64,000 nucleotides of DNA from Hydrogenimonas urashimensis (GCF_016593255.1 NZ_AP023212.1:1768501-1832500); one strand, 5' to 3'; counted from the stretch's first letter, positions 8,464 to 17,172 are shown. Program-made: numbers and translations. The notes: generated by a model from the letters alone, not told the origin.

Positions 8464-8940
8464 ATGGTTGAAGTGGGTCAGAAAGCACCGGAATTTTGCC
8501 TGCTAAATCAGGATAACGTCGAAATCTGTCTGCGCGATCTGAAAGGCAAATGGGTCGTGCTCTATTTCTATCCGAAAGATCTTACGCCCGGATGCACGAC
8601 CGAGGCGTGTGAATTTACCGAGGCGATGCCCGATTTCGAGGCGCTCGATGCGGTGATTTTGGGCGTGAGCCCCGACTCGCCCGAAAAGCATCAAAAATTC
8701 ATCGAGAAGAAGGGGCTTAAGATCACGCTGCTCAGCGAAGAGAGCAAAGATGTGCTCAAGGCCTATGGCGCGTGGGGCCTCAAGAAGCTCTACGGCAAGG
8801 AGTACGAAGGGGTGATCCGCTCCACATTTCTCATCGACCCCGAAGGGAGGATAGCGGCGGTCTGGCCGAAGGTGCGGGTGAAAGGGCACGTGGAAGCGGT
8901 GAAGGCGAAGCTTGAAGAGCTTGAAAATGGTGAAAAGTAA
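8464..8940 (+). CDS. bcp: Thioredoxin-dependent thiol peroxidase (Bcp/PrxQ)
   Basis: A 158-residue atypical 2-Cys peroxiredoxin that reduces hydrogen peroxide and organic peroxides in the cytoplasm using thioredoxin. The active site reads FYPKDLTPGCTTEACEF: the peroxidatic cysteine is followed five residues later by the resolving cysteine, which is the PrxQ arrangement. The ATG at 8464 is fixed by GGAGG seven to ten bases ahead; the in-frame ATG at 8425 lies before the -10 box. The last codons (ENGEK) are formed by an A-rich heptamer repeat. Confidence 0.94.
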   Translation: MVEVGQKAPEFCLLNQDNVEICLRDLKGKWVVLYFYPKDLTPGCTTEACEFTEAMPDFEALDAVILGVSPDSPEKHQKFIEKKGLKITLLSEESKDVLKAYGAWGLKKLYGKEYEGVIRSTFLIDPEGRIAAVWPKVRVKGHVEAVKAKLEELENGEK

Positions 8941-8946
8941 AAAGTG
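8930..8946. repeat. A-rich heptamer repeat at the bcp stop codon
   Basis: GTGAAAA, GTAAAAA and a partial third unit GTG follow in 7-base register and span the bcp stop codon. The reverse complement matches the TTTTCAC units at 24773-24797. Confidence 0.55.
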
Positions 8947-9046
8947 TCGGCATGGCCGCTTTGCGGCCCTCCATGTAAAGATAGCGTTGCTTTGAGCGGC
9001 GTTCGTCTATACACTTTTGAAAAGCTTAATTTCAGGTCTGTTTTAG

Positions 9047-9329
9047 TAAAATTGCACTCCATTTTCTTGTGTACCCGACGATAACACGATTTTTAACGCT
9101 GTGTCGTCCCGTCTTGAAAACGCCAATGTTTTCGAAGCTTCGGAAGGGTACAGGGAGCGATGAGTCCCTGCCAAAAAGGCAAGCTTTTTTGGTACGGAAA
9201 AATGGAAACCTCACATGTGTCAATCCTTGACAGGTTGCGCATTTTTCGCGTTGATGGGCACAGAGGAACGTCTTTTGACGTAAAAACCTGGCCATATGGC
9301 ACAGTACAAATTTATCTCAAGGAGAACCC
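9047..9329 (+). promoter_or_regulatory. rpsB promoter and long structured leader
   Basis: TAAAAT at 9047-9052 is a good -10 box, giving a leader of about 270 bases before rpsB. It holds several helices: GACG-ata-ACAC (9077-9087) with GTGTCGTC (9101-9108); CAGGGA (9151-9156) with TCCCTG (9165-9170); CCAAAAAG (9171-9178) with CTTTTTTGG (9184-9192); and TGTCAA (9218-9223) with TTGACA (9227-9232), flanked by AACC/GGTT. Complementary GTAC boxes flank the second and third helices and could close a junction. Ribosomal-protein operons are often feedback-controlled through such leaders; here that is an inference. Nothing in the 390-base gap looks protein-coding. Confidence 0.5.
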
Positions 9330-10130
9330 ATGGTCACCATGAAGGACCTGCTCGAGTGCGGTATGCACTTTGGACACCAGACACGTCGTTGGAATCCGAA
9401 AATGAAGAAATTCATCTTCGGCGTACGAAAAAACATCCACATTATCGACCTGCAGAAGACGCTTCGCTACTTCCGTTACACCTACAACGTCGTTCGCGAC
9501 GCGGCGGCGGAAGGCAAGACCGTCATGTTCGTAGGCACCAAAAAACAGGCGCGCAACGCGATCGTCGAGCATGCGCAGCGCTGCGGCATGCCTTACGTTC
9601 AGACCCGCTGGCTCGGCGGTATGCTCACCAACTACCAGACCATCCGCAAATCGATCCGCAAACTCGAAGTAATCGAAGAGATGCAAGAGAGCGGAAAGAT
9701 GGACCTTCTGACCAAAAAAGAGGCCCTGATGCTCCAGCGCAAAAAAGAGAAACTCGAAAATTATCTCGGCGGTATCCGCAACATGAAAAAACTTCCCGAC
9801 TACCTCTTTGTGATCGACGCGGTCAAAGAGCGCATCGCGATCAAAGAGGCGCGCCGTCTCGGTATCCCGGTCATCGCGCCGCTGGATACCAACTGCGATC
9901 CCGATGTCATCGACTACCCGATTCCGGGCAACGACGACGCGATCCGCTCTATCCAGCTTTTTTGCCGTGAAATGGCGGACGCAATCATCGAAGGACGCGA
10001 GCTTGCGGCTCAGGAAGCCGAAGAGGAGGAAGCCGTCACGGAAGAGGAGATGGCGGCCGTGACAGAAGAAGCGGTGGCGGAAGGCGAAGCGGAAGCTGCC
10101 GAAGCGACCGAAGAAACCGAAGGAGAGTAA
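9330..10130 (+). CDS. rpsB: 30S ribosomal protein S2
   Basis: S2, 266 residues, binds the 30S subunit late in assembly near the anti-Shine-Dalgarno region. The signature blocks [32 protein letters not shown] and [10 protein letters not shown] are intact, and the C-terminal half has [12 protein letters not shown]. The last 35 or so residues form a Glu/Ala-rich acidic tail (from about residue 228), longer than in E. coli S2. AAGGAG lies six bases before the ATG. It heads the operon rpsB-tsf-ABC-fliR, in the same order I recall from C. jejuni. Confidence 0.98.
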   Translation: MVTMKDLLECGMHFGHQTRRWNPKMKKFIFGVRKNIHIIDLQKTLRYFRYTYNVVRDAAAEGKTVMFVGTKKQARNAIVEHAQRCGMPYVQTRWLGGMLTNYQTIRKSIRKLEVIEEMQESGKMDLLTKKEALMLQRKKEKLENYLGGIRNMKKLPDYLFVIDAVKERIAIKEARRLGIPVIAPLDTNCDPDVIDYPIPGNDDAIRSIQLFCREMADAIIEGRELAAQEAEEEEAVTEEEMAAVTEEAVAEGEAEAAEATEETEGE

Positions 10131-10133
10131 CCG

Positions 10134-11057
10134 ATGGCAGCAGTAACAGCAGCAATGGTCAAAGAACTCCGCCAGATGACCAACGCGGGGATGATGGACT
10201 GTAAAAAAGCGCTCACCGAAACAAACGGTGACATGGAGGCCGCCGTTGAGTGGCTTCGCAAAAAAGGGCTCAGCAACGCCGCGAAAAAGGCGGGGCGCGT
10301 GGCCAGCGAGGGTGCGATCAGCATCGAAATCAGCGACGATCACCGCAAGGGAACGATCGCCGAGATCAACTCCGAAACCGATTTTGTGGCCCAGAACGAC
10401 AACTTCAAATCGCTCGTGAAAAAAGCGACACGCCACGTTCACTGCTCGACGGCGACGACGGTTGAAGACCTGCTGCAGACAGAGATTGACGGCACCACCT
10501 TCGAAGAGTATCTCAAAGGCGAGATCGCCAAAATCGGCGAAAACATCGTCATGCGCCGATTCGTTACCGTAGATGCGGGCGAAAACGGAACCGTCGAAGG
10601 CTACATCCACGGCAACGGAAAAGTGGGGGTCCTCGTCGCCGCCAAGTGCGACAGCGACAAAACCTGCGAAGCGATCCGCCCCACACTCAAAAACATCGCT
10701 ATGCACATCGCCGCGATGAATCCTGCCTACCTCGACGAAGAGGCCGTGCCCGCCGAAGTGATCGAGAAGGAGAAGGAGATCGCGGTCGAACAGCTTAAAA
10801 AAGAGGGCAAACCCGAAAAGATCTGGGACAAAATCATCCCAGGCAAAATCAAGCGGTTCCTCAAAGACAACACGCTCGTCAACCAACCTTTCGTCATGGA
10901 TGACAAGAAAACGGTCGGCCAGGTGCTCGACGAAGCGGCCAAAGAGGCGGGCGGAACGGCGAAAATCGTCGAATTCATCCGTTTCGAACTTGGCGAAGGC
11001 ATCGAAAAGAAAGAGGAAGATTTCGCAGCGGAAGTTGCGGCGCAAATGGGCAAATAA
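10134..11057 (+). CDS. tsf: Translation elongation factor Ts
   Basis: EF-Ts, 307 residues, is the nucleotide-exchange factor for EF-Tu. The N-terminal UBA-like domain carries MVKELRQMTNAGMMDCKKAL, and the core has the conserved TDFVAQNDNF that contacts EF-Tu. The C-terminal domain ends in RFELGEGIEKKEEDFAAEV. I keep the ATG at 10134, served by GGAGAG; an internal ATG eight codons later begins directly at the conserved block and is a possible alternative. It lies four bases after rpsB, so the two are cotranscribed. Confidence 0.97.
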   Translation: MAAVTAAMVKELRQMTNAGMMDCKKALTETNGDMEAAVEWLRKKGLSNAAKKAGRVASEGAISIEISDDHRKGTIAEINSETDFVAQNDNFKSLVKKATRHVHCSTATTVEDLLQTEIDGTTFEEYLKGEIAKIGENIVMRRFVTVDAGENGTVEGYIHGNGKVGVLVAAKCDSDKTCEAIRPTLKNIAMHIAAMNPAYLDEEAVPAEVIEKEKEIAVEQLKKEGKPEKIWDKIIPGKIKRFLKDNTLVNQPFVMDDKKTVGQVLDEAAKEAGGTAKIVEFIRFELGEGIEKKEEDFAAEVAAQMGK

Positions 11058-11063
11058 CATCCC

Positions 11064-11744
11064 ATGCCTCTTTCTGACCCTGCCGGGGCGTCCGACGCTC
11101 CGGTGCTCCTCGAAGCCCACGGGCTTACCCATGCATTCGACTATACCCTTTTTGAAAACATCGATCTGACCATTCGTGAGAATGAGAGAGTCGCGGTTGT
11201 CGGTGTCAGCGGCAGCGGCAAATCGACGCTGCTGCACATTCTTGCGACACTGTTGAAACCGCAGCGCGGCGATGTTCGCCTGCTGGGGTCGGACATCTAC
11301 TCCCTCACTGCCCGCGAGCAGCTTGCGATACGGCGGTACGAGATAGGTATCATCTTTCAGTTCCACTACCTTTTCAAGGGGATGAGTGCCGCCGAAAATA
11401 TCGAAATCGCCACATTACTTGGCGGAACGGAGCCGGACGGGGAACTGCTTGAACGACTCGGCATCGAGAAAGTTATCGAGCAGAGGGTGACGGAACTTTC
11501 GGGAGGGCAGCAGCAGCGTGTTTCCATCGCGAGGGTCCTGGCCAAAAATCCGCGCCTCATTTTCGCCGACGAGCCCACCGGCAACCTGGATGACGAGACG
11601 GCCCATATCGTCATGGATGCGATCTTCGACCATGTGGAGAGAGTCAAGGGCATGCTTTTTCTGGTCACGCACGACAGACGCATCGCAGAAAGCTGTGACC
11701 GGATCTATCGGCTTGAACATACGAGACTGGAGCCGATTCGGTGA
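11064..11744 (+). CDS. LolD-like ABC transporter ATP-binding protein
   Basis: A 226-residue ATPase subunit of the MacB/LolD/FtsE class. Walker A is GVSGSGKST (about residue 46), the Q-loop is IIFQFHYLFKG, the signature is LSGGQQQRV (about 143), Walker B is LIFADEPTGN and the switch histidine is in VTHDRR. No permease lies next to it, so its membrane partner is elsewhere; lipoprotein release is the likeliest role by resemblance. It begins seven bases after tsf and overlaps fliR by four bases. The same gene sits at this position in C. jejuni as I recall. Confidence 0.9.
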   Translation: MPLSDPAGASDAPVLLEAHGLTHAFDYTLFENIDLTIRENERVAVVGVSGSGKSTLLHILATLLKPQRGDVRLLGSDIYSLTAREQLAIRRYEIGIIFQFHYLFKGMSAAENIEIATLLGGTEPDGELLERLGIEKVIEQRVTELSGGQQQRVSIARVLAKNPRLIFADEPTGNLDDETAHIVMDAIFDHVERVKGMLFLVTHDRRIAESCDRIYRLEHTRLEPIR

Positions 11745-12511
11745 GCTGGTACAGCCTGCTCCAGCCCGATCACATCTACACCTTTTTGCTCCTCTTCGTC
11801 CGGCTTTCGACACTCTTTGTCTTTCTTCCCTTCTTCAGTCACATGTCGGTCTCCCCTTCGATCAAAGCGGCATTCGCCTTCTATCTTACCCTCGTGCTCT
11901 ACCCCATCGTTCAGACAACGCCGGAACCCGCAAGCGTCGGGCTCTTTTTCGCCGCCCTCTTTTCGGAAATCGTCATGGGGCTGATTGCCGGTGTGGTCTT
12001 GAATATCGTTTTCGGGATTTTCGCCTATGCCGGCGAACAGATCGCTTTTGTCATGGGGTTTTCGCTGGCGAGCGTCATCGATCCGCAAAGCCAGATACAG
12101 TCCCCGCTCGTCAGCCAGTTTCTCACGATGATGGCCCTGCTGATTCTGCTGGCATTCGACGGGCACCACATGATGCTGATCTGGATGGTGAAGGCTCTGA
12201 AAGGGGCGCCTTTGGGGGGACTGGTGCTCGATCCGAAGATGTTCGACTATGTCATGGGCGCGATGGGCAATCTTTTTATGCTCGGATTCTCCGTCGCCTT
12301 TCCGATCGTGGCGCTCTCGCTGCTTTCTGATATCATTTTCGGAATGCTGATGAAGACGATGCCCCAGTTCAACCTGCTCGTTGTCGGTTTCCCCATCAAA
12401 ATCGCCCTTTCGCTTATGGTCTGGATGGCCGTACTGGGTTCGATGATGCTTCTTTTCAAGAGGGAGTTCGTAGATGCGGTCGGTGTTTTGATGAAGTGGA
12501 TAGGAGGATGA
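11741..12511 (+). CDS. fliR: Flagellar export apparatus protein FliR
   Basis: FliR, 256 residues, is an integral membrane component of the flagellar type III export gate with FliP and FliQ. The sequence has about six hydrophobic segments, an FFSHMSVSPSIKAAFAFYL stretch near residue 28 and the conserved FAYAGEQIAFVMGFSLA near residue 90, ending with VVGFPIKIALSLMV. The start is GTG at 11741, overlapping the ABC gene (GTGA), so translation is coupled. It is the only flagellar structural gene in the window and implies a motile organism. Confidence 0.95.
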   Translation: MSWYSLLQPDHIYTFLLLFVRLSTLFVFLPFFSHMSVSPSIKAAFAFYLTLVLYPIVQTTPEPASVGLFFAALFSEIVMGLIAGVVLNIVFGIFAYAGEQIAFVMGFSLASVIDPQSQIQSPLVSQFLTMMALLILLAFDGHHMMLIWMVKALKGAPLGGLVLDPKMFDYVMGAMGNLFMLGFSVAFPIVALSLLSDIIFGMLMKTMPQFNLLVVGFPIKIALSLMVWMAVLGSMMLLFKREFVDAVGVLMKWIGG

Positions 12512-12544
12512 CGCCCGAAGGGGGAATGGAAACCGCCAAGGGCG

Positions 12545-13087
12545 TCAGTAGGGTGTTGCCGAGCGCATCATTCTTTCGAAGGAGCGCTCCAGGCGTTTTG
12601 CCGCAGCGTAATCGTCGATGAAAAGGATGACTTCGTAATTCTTCCCAAAAGCGGAATAGGTCCAATTGGCCGATCCAAGGACGACATGGCGACTGTCGAC
12701 CACCATCATTTTCATGTGCATCAGCGCCCGGTCGCCGTCGGGATCGCGGTAGGGCTTGCCCGCCAGAAGCATTGTTTCGATGTTTCTGTATTTCGCGAGG
12801 TAGCCGAGCTGGCTTTTGCGGTTGCGCAGGTTGGCCGACCTGTCGAAAATAATGCGTATCTTTACTCCCCTGCGGGCCGCATTTTTCAGATGTTTCGCAA
12901 TGGTTTTGTGGGTGAAGCTGTAGATGGCGGCGTCGATACGGTCGTGAGCGTTGTCGATCGTTTTGGTGAGTGTTCTCAGGGCGTCGCGCGCTTCGTAGGG
13001 AAGAGTGAAAAGACGGCTTTTGGCAGGCTGGGCCGAAGCGGCGGCCAGGAGTGCCAGGAGTATGATGAGCGGCCGGAAGATACGCAT
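12545..13087 (-). CDS. NucT-like secreted phospholipase D-family nuclease
   Basis: A 180-residue single-HKD protein. A signal peptide or anchor (PLIILLALLAAASA) leads into a phospholipase D fold with DAAIYSFTHKTIAKHL and one catalytic HKD motif, HMKMMVVDSRHVVLGSANWT (about residues 126-145). One motif per chain means it should work as a dimer. In Helicobacter pylori the similar NucT is a surface-associated nuclease supporting DNA uptake and purine scavenging. AGGA lies six bases before the ATG. It sits on the opposite strand between fliR and the acidic gene. Confidence 0.82.
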   Translation of the reverse strand: MRIFRPLIILLALLAAASAQPAKSRLFTLPYEARDALRTLTKTIDNAHDRIDAAIYSFTHKTIAKHLKNAARRGVKIRIIFDRSANLRNRKSQLGYLAKYRNIETMLLAGKPYRDPDGDRALMHMKMMVVDSRHVVLGSANWTYSAFGKNYEVILFIDDYAAAKRLERSFERMMRSATPY

Positions 13088-13121
13088 GTATGATCCTAAA
13101 GGAAAAATAAATGATGTTGAT

Positions 13122-13129
13122 TATACAAT
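13122..13129 (+). promoter_or_regulatory. Possible -10 region TATACAAT for the acidic-protein operon
   Basis: TATACAAT lies 43 bases before the start at 13172 in an AT-rich gap shared with the divergent nuclease gene. Because nucT interrupts the plus-strand run, genes from here to argS probably need their own promoter. Confidence 0.45.
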
Positions 13130-13171
13130 AAAACCAGTGTCTGAAACTATCCATATACAAAGGCTTCGAGA

Positions 13172-14638
13172 ATGCGTATACTGTTAATCAATCAGAATCC
13201 GATCGTCTCCAAACTGGCAGGACTCAGCGCCCAGAAGTCGGGTTACGAGATCGTGGAAGAGTTTTCTCTCGATGAGATGGAAAGAGGAGACTACGATGTT
13301 CTTTTCATCGACAGTGCGAAACTTGACGCAGAGACCCCCGAGACGCTAAAAAGGCGCACGGGTGTCAAACGGACCTGCCTGATCTATGCGGAAGACGAGG
13401 AGAAGATACCGGGTTTTGACTACTACATCAAAAAACCCTTCCTGCCGACGGAGATGGTGGATTTGATGGGTGAAATCAACGACGACCTGCTGTTCCCGGA
13501 GATGGAAGCGCAGGAGGAAAAGAGCATGGAAGAGACAGCGCCCTCGGAACCGTCGGTGGAGGCGGGGTCGGAACCGGTGGGCGAAGAGCTCGAAAAGGAA
13601 GCGGCGTCGGAGGAGGAGAAGATCGTCGGGGCCGAAGATTTCGATATGCTGCTAGAAGAGCTCGAAGCGGAAACGCACGAAGCAGAGAAAGAGGAGGAAG
13701 CAGAAGCGGCCGAAGAGGATTTCGAGGCCTTGATGGCTTCACTCGAAGCACAAGAGGGAGCACAAGAGGCCACTCCGGCACCTTCCGCCGCCGAAGAGGA
13801 GCCCATTTTCGAAGCGGAGGAAGAGACGAAAGAAGAGGCGGAGGCTATGCCCGAAAAAGCGGAGGCGACCGAAGAGGCCGGTGAAGCGTTTGATTTCGAC
13901 AAACTGCTCGAGGAGGTCGAGGTTACGGAGGAGACGGAAACGGCAGAGGGTGCCGAAGAGGATTTCGAGGCGCTTTTGGAGGGCTTGGACCTTGAGATAG
14001 CGGAAAAAGAGACGGTCGAGGAGGAGCGTGCCGAAACACCGCAGGAGGAGATCGGCGAGGAGGAAGAACCCATCAGTCTGCCCGAGCCGGAAGAGCCGGC
14101 GGGCGGTGTGCTTGATGAAGAACTCGTCACCGAAGTGAAAGAGCTTCTCGGAGAAGAGCCCCAAAGCGGCACCGAAGAGGAAGAGGAGCTCACAGAACCC
14201 GAATGGCTCGAAGCGGCTCTTTCGGAAGAGAGGGAAGGCGAACCCGAAGAGGCACAGGAGACAGTCGGCGAAAAGGCGGCGGAAGAGGAGATGCCAGAAG
14301 AGATATCGCTGGAGGAGATCGAGGGCCTGGAGATGTTGGAGGATGAGACGCCGCAGCTTCCGCAAAGCGATGAGTTCGCCCAGATTTCAGAAGAAGAGCT
14401 CGGTGCCGTTCTTGGTGAGGAGATTGCCGAAGAAAGCGGTGTTCTGAGCGAGCCCGCGGCAGAGAAGCAGATCGAAAAAGAGGAGCTTCAGGCGGCAGAG
14501 AAAGAGGAGAGGCCGGCCGCGACGGGAGCGGAGGGTGTACTCATATCCCGACTGCTCGGCACCGATCCCGAAGCGCTGCGCAAACTCCTCGCCGGTGCAG
14601 AGATCACTATCAACATCAGCTTTCCGAAGGATGTGTGA
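13172..14638 (+). CDS. Highly acidic protein with a degenerate receiver-like head and repeated hydrophobic motifs
   Basis: A 488-residue protein equivalent in position to the 'highly acidic protein' between fliR and gmk in C. jejuni. Residues 1-105 look like a response-regulator receiver: a beta-strand ILLIN, then VLFIDS with an aspartate at 47, and the KKPF loop at 87-90; the usual N-terminal acidic pair is missing (N7, N9). Residues 110-450 are Glu-rich and probably disordered, but carry spaced hydrophobic motifs of similar form: EDFDMLLEELE, EDFEALMASLE, FDFDKLLEEVE and EDFEALLEGLD. A folded tail, GVLISRLLGTDPEALRKLL, closes it. The gene neighbourhood suggests a flagellar or polar role; no function is established to my knowledge. 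Confidence 0.75.
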   Translation: MRILLINQNPIVSKLAGLSAQKSGYEIVEEFSLDEMERGDYDVLFIDSAKLDAETPETLKRRTGVKRTCLIYAEDEEKIPGFDYYIKKPFLPTEMVDLMGEINDDLLFPEMEAQEEKSMEETAPSEPSVEAGSEPVGEELEKEAASEEEKIVGAEDFDMLLEELEAETHEAEKEEEAEAAEEDFEALMASLEAQEGAQEATPAPSAAEEEPIFEAEEETKEEAEAMPEKAEATEEAGEAFDFDKLLEEVEVTEETETAEGAEEDFEALLEGLDLEIAEKETVEEERAETPQEEIGEEEEPISLPEPEEPAGGVLDEELVTEVKELLGEEPQSGTEEEEELTEPEWLEAALSEEREGEPEEAQETVGEKAAEEEMPEEISLEEIEGLEMLEDETPQLPQSDEFAQISEEELGAVLGEEIAEESGVLSEPAAEKQIEKEELQAAEKEERPAATGAEGVLISRLLGTDPEALRKLLAGAEITINISFPKDV

Positions 14639-14641
14639 TAG

Positions 14642-15259
14642 ATGAGTAACTTTGGATCGATTCTGATCATATCGGGCCCCAGCGGTGCGGGAAAGAGTTC
14701 GCTGATCAAGGCGGCCGGCGACAAAATAGGCGACTACTACTTCTCCATCTCCACCACCACCCGTGCGCCCCGCGAGGGAGAGCGTGACGGCATCGACTAT
14801 TTTTTCGTCGACAAGGAGACTTTCGAAGCCGACATCAGGGCCGGAGAATTTCTGGAGTATGCGCAGGTGCATGGCAACTACTACGGAACCTCTCTCAAAC
14901 CGGTCCGCGAAGCACTGGAAGCGGGGAAGCTGGTCATCTTCGATATCGATGTGCAAGGACACGCCATCGCCCGGGAGCGGATGGGAGACCTGATCACCTC
15001 TGTTTTCGTGACGACGCCGACACTCGAAGAGCTAAAACGGCGGTTGAAACACCGCGGGACGGATAATGAGACGATCATACAAAACCGTATCGAAAACGCC
15101 CTGATAGAGATCGAGTACATCACCGCCTACGATTTCCTGATCGTCAACGACGATTTCGAAAAGGCTCTCGACTCCTTCATCGCCGTCGCCAAGGCCGCCC
15201 GCCTCAAAAAAGGCCGCAAACAGGCCCTGCAGTTCATCAACAAATGGCGGGGCCAATGA
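14642..15259 (+). CDS. gmk: Guanylate kinase
   Basis: Gmk, 205 residues, phosphorylates GMP to GDP with ATP. The P-loop GPSGAGKSS is near residue 12, the GMP-binding stretch STTTRAPREGERDG follows at about 35-48, and the lid has the usual RRLKHRGTDN. Length and domain order are standard for the bacterial enzyme. It starts three bases after the stop of the acidic-protein gene, so the two are probably translated from one mRNA. Confidence 0.97.
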   Translation: MSNFGSILIISGPSGAGKSSLIKAAGDKIGDYYFSISTTTRAPREGERDGIDYFFVDKETFEADIRAGEFLEYAQVHGNYYGTSLKPVREALEAGKLVIFDIDVQGHAIARERMGDLITSVFVTTPTLEELKRRLKHRGTDNETIIQNRIENALIEIEYITAYDFLIVNDDFEKALDSFIAVAKAARLKKGRKQALQFINKWRGQ

Positions 15260-15339
15260 AAGAGACGACATAAGGCCTGCAACAGGCAACGATCGATATA
15301 ATAAATCGAAATTTTTCAATAACGAAAGAGGAGAAAAAT

Positions 15340-15579
15340 ATGGGTATGCCATCAATGCCGGAACTGCTAGTCATTCTTGCGATCGTCGTATTGCTTTTCG
15401 GAGCCAAAAAGATCCCGGAACTCGCCAAGGGAATGGGCAGCGGCATCCGAAACTTCAAAAAAGCGATGAAAGAGGATGAAGAGGAGGAGCTTGCAGCTTC
15501 CGCAAAGGCCGAAAAGCAGGTTGAACAGAAGGCCGAAACGGCTGAAACCTCCAAAGCAGAAGAGAAGAAAGAGGCCTGA
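15340..15579 (+). CDS. tatA: Sec-independent translocase protein TatA
   Basis: TatA, 79 residues, polymerises to form the pathway for folded proteins across the inner membrane. It has the expected short N-terminal membrane helix ([14 protein letters not shown]), the hinge [13 protein letters not shown], an amphipathic helix [13 protein letters not shown], and a charged Glu/Ala/Lys tail. AGGAG precedes the ATG at seven bases. The gap of 80 bases from gmk contains no evident gene. The partner tatC is not in this window. Confidence 0.96.
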   Translation: MGMPSMPELLVILAIVVLLFGAKKIPELAKGMGSGIRNFKKAMKEDEEEELAASAKAEKQVEQKAETAETSKAEEKKEA

Positions 15580-15585
15580 TTCGCT

Positions 15586-17172
15586 TTGAAAAAACGCGTC
15601 TACGAAGTTCTTCGAAAACATATCGACCATCCGGTTGTCCTGGAAAAACCGAAAGACAAAAAGTTTGGCCATTACGCCACGCCAATCGCTTTCTCTCTCG
15701 CGAAAACCCTTCGCAGAAACCCGATGCAGATCGCCGAAGAGCTGGCGGAAAAGCTTCGGGAAGAGGAGATGTTCGAAAAGGTCGATGCACTCAAAGGCTA
15801 CGTCAATATCAAACTCAGCCACGCCTTTTTGAACGAGTATGCTGTCTGGGCGCTTGAGCATGAAGAGGATTTCGGAAAGGGCGAAAACGGCCATTCCATC
15901 CTTCTGGAATTCGTGAGCGCCAATCCGACGGGTCCCCTGCATATCGGGCACGCCCGCGGGGCGGTATGGGGCGATGTTCTGGCGCGCATCGGAACGCATG
16001 TGGGGCATCGCATCGAGCGTGAGTACTATGTCAACGATGCGGGCAACCAGATCTATCTTCTGGGGCTTTCGGTCTATCTGGCAGGACGCGAGGCGGTTCT
16101 CGGCCTGGATGTGACATGGCCGCAAGAGTATTACCGCGGAGAGTATATCGTTGATCTTGCCCAAAAAGCCGTCGATGCGCTCGGCGAAGAGAAGTTCATG
16201 GACGAAAGTTACATTCCCGAGATTTCCGAGTGGGCGAAAGAGAGGATGCTCGAACTGATCAACAGCAATCTCGCGGAGGTGGGCATCTTTTTCGACCATT
16301 ATGTGAGCGAAAAGTCGCTTTACGAAAGATGGGACGAGATTTTGACGAAACTGGCCGACGCGGGGGCCGTGTACGAAAAAGACGGAAAATGGTGGCTCAA
16401 ATCGACCGAACACGGGGACGAAAAAGACCGTGTCGTGGTCCGTGAAGACGGGCGGCCCACCTACTTGGCCGGTGACATCATCTACCATTATCTCAAATTC
16501 GAGCGCGGGTACGACCACTACATCAATATCTGGGGTGCCGACCATCACGGCTACATCGCCCGCGTCAAAGCGGCCATCGCCTTTTTCGGGTACGACCCCC
16601 AGCGACTTGAAATCATTCTTTCACAGATGGTTTCGCTGCTCAAAGGGGGCGAACCCTACAAGATGTCCAAACGAGCCGGCAACTTCATTCTGATGCAGGA
16701 TATCGTCAGGGAGATCGGTCCCGATGCCCTGCGTTTCATCTTTCTGACCAAAAAGAGCGATACCCATCTGGAATTCGATGTGGAGGATCTCAAGAAAAAG
16801 GACAATTCCAATCCCATCTACTACATCAACTACGCCCATGCACGGGTCTTCTCTCTTTTCGAGAAGGCGGGCAGAAGCCAGGAAGAGGTTTTTAATGCGC
16901 CGCTTGAAGGTCTGAACGAGGATGCGTACGATCTGCTCTTTACGGCGCTCATCCTGCCGGAGGTGCTGGAAGACGCTTTCGAAAGCCGCCAGCTTCAGAA
17001 AGTGACCGATTATCTGAAGTATCTCGCCGGCAAATACCACAAATTCTACTATGACAACAAAGTCCTCGGTACGCCGAACGAAGACAAACTGCTCAAGCTG
17101 TCGGCAATGGTCGCACTCTCTTTGCGTGTCGGTCTTAGAATGCTGGGCATCACCGCGATGAAGAGGATGTGA
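15586..17172 (+). CDS. argS: Arginyl-tRNA synthetase
   Basis: ArgS, 528 residues, charges tRNA-Arg. It has the N-terminal tRNA-D-loop-recognition domain (residues 1-90), the HIGH signature in PTGPLHIGHARGAVWGD (about 120), the KMSKR loop in YKMSKRAGNF (about 355), and the helical anticodon-binding domain ending LGITAMKRM. The start is a TTG at 15586, seven bases after the tatA stop, chosen because KKRVYEVLRKHI aligns with the beginning of related enzymes. It ends the operon and is followed by a long inverted repeat. Confidence 0.96.
   Translation: MKKRVYEVLRKHIDHPVVLEKPKDKKFGHYATPIAFSLAKTLRRNPMQIAEELAEKLREEEMFEKVDALKGYVNIKLSHAFLNEYAVWALEHEEDFGKGENGHSILLEFVSANPTGPLHIGHARGAVWGDVLARIGTHVGHRIEREYYVNDAGNQIYLLGLSVYLAGREAVLGLDVTWPQEYYRGEYIVDLAQKAVDALGEEKFMDESYIPEISEWAKERMLELINSNLAEVGIFFDHYVSEKSLYERWDEILTKLADAGAVYEKDGKWWLKSTEHGDEKDRVVVREDGRPTYLAGDIIYHYLKFERGYDHYINIWGADHHGYIARVKAAIAFFGYDPQRLEIILSQMVSLLKGGEPYKMSKRAGNFILMQDIVREIGPDALRFIFLTKKSDTHLEFDVEDLKKKDNSNPIYYINYAHARVFSLFEKAGRSQEEVFNAPLEGLNEDAYDLLFTALILPEVLEDAFESRQLQKVTDYLKYLAGKYHKFYYDNKVLGTPNEDKLLKLSAMVALSLRVGLRMLGITAMKRM

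Noticed and set aside
9227-9232. TTGACA as a -35 box of a second rpsB promoter.
   Set aside because: No -10 box follows at suitable spacing, and the hexamer is one arm of a six-base-pair hairpin with TGTCAA.
9312-11366. A minus-strand open frame of 684 codons opposite rpsB and tsf.
   Set aside because: Both plus-strand genes are certain, and the antisense frame is a by-product of GC-rich codon usage; its translation is low-complexity and matches no family I know.
13423-14193. Serine-rich minus-strand frame opposite the acidic protein.
   Set aside because: Poly-Ser is just the antisense reading of Glu codons (GAA/GAG rich DNA); no support for a gene.
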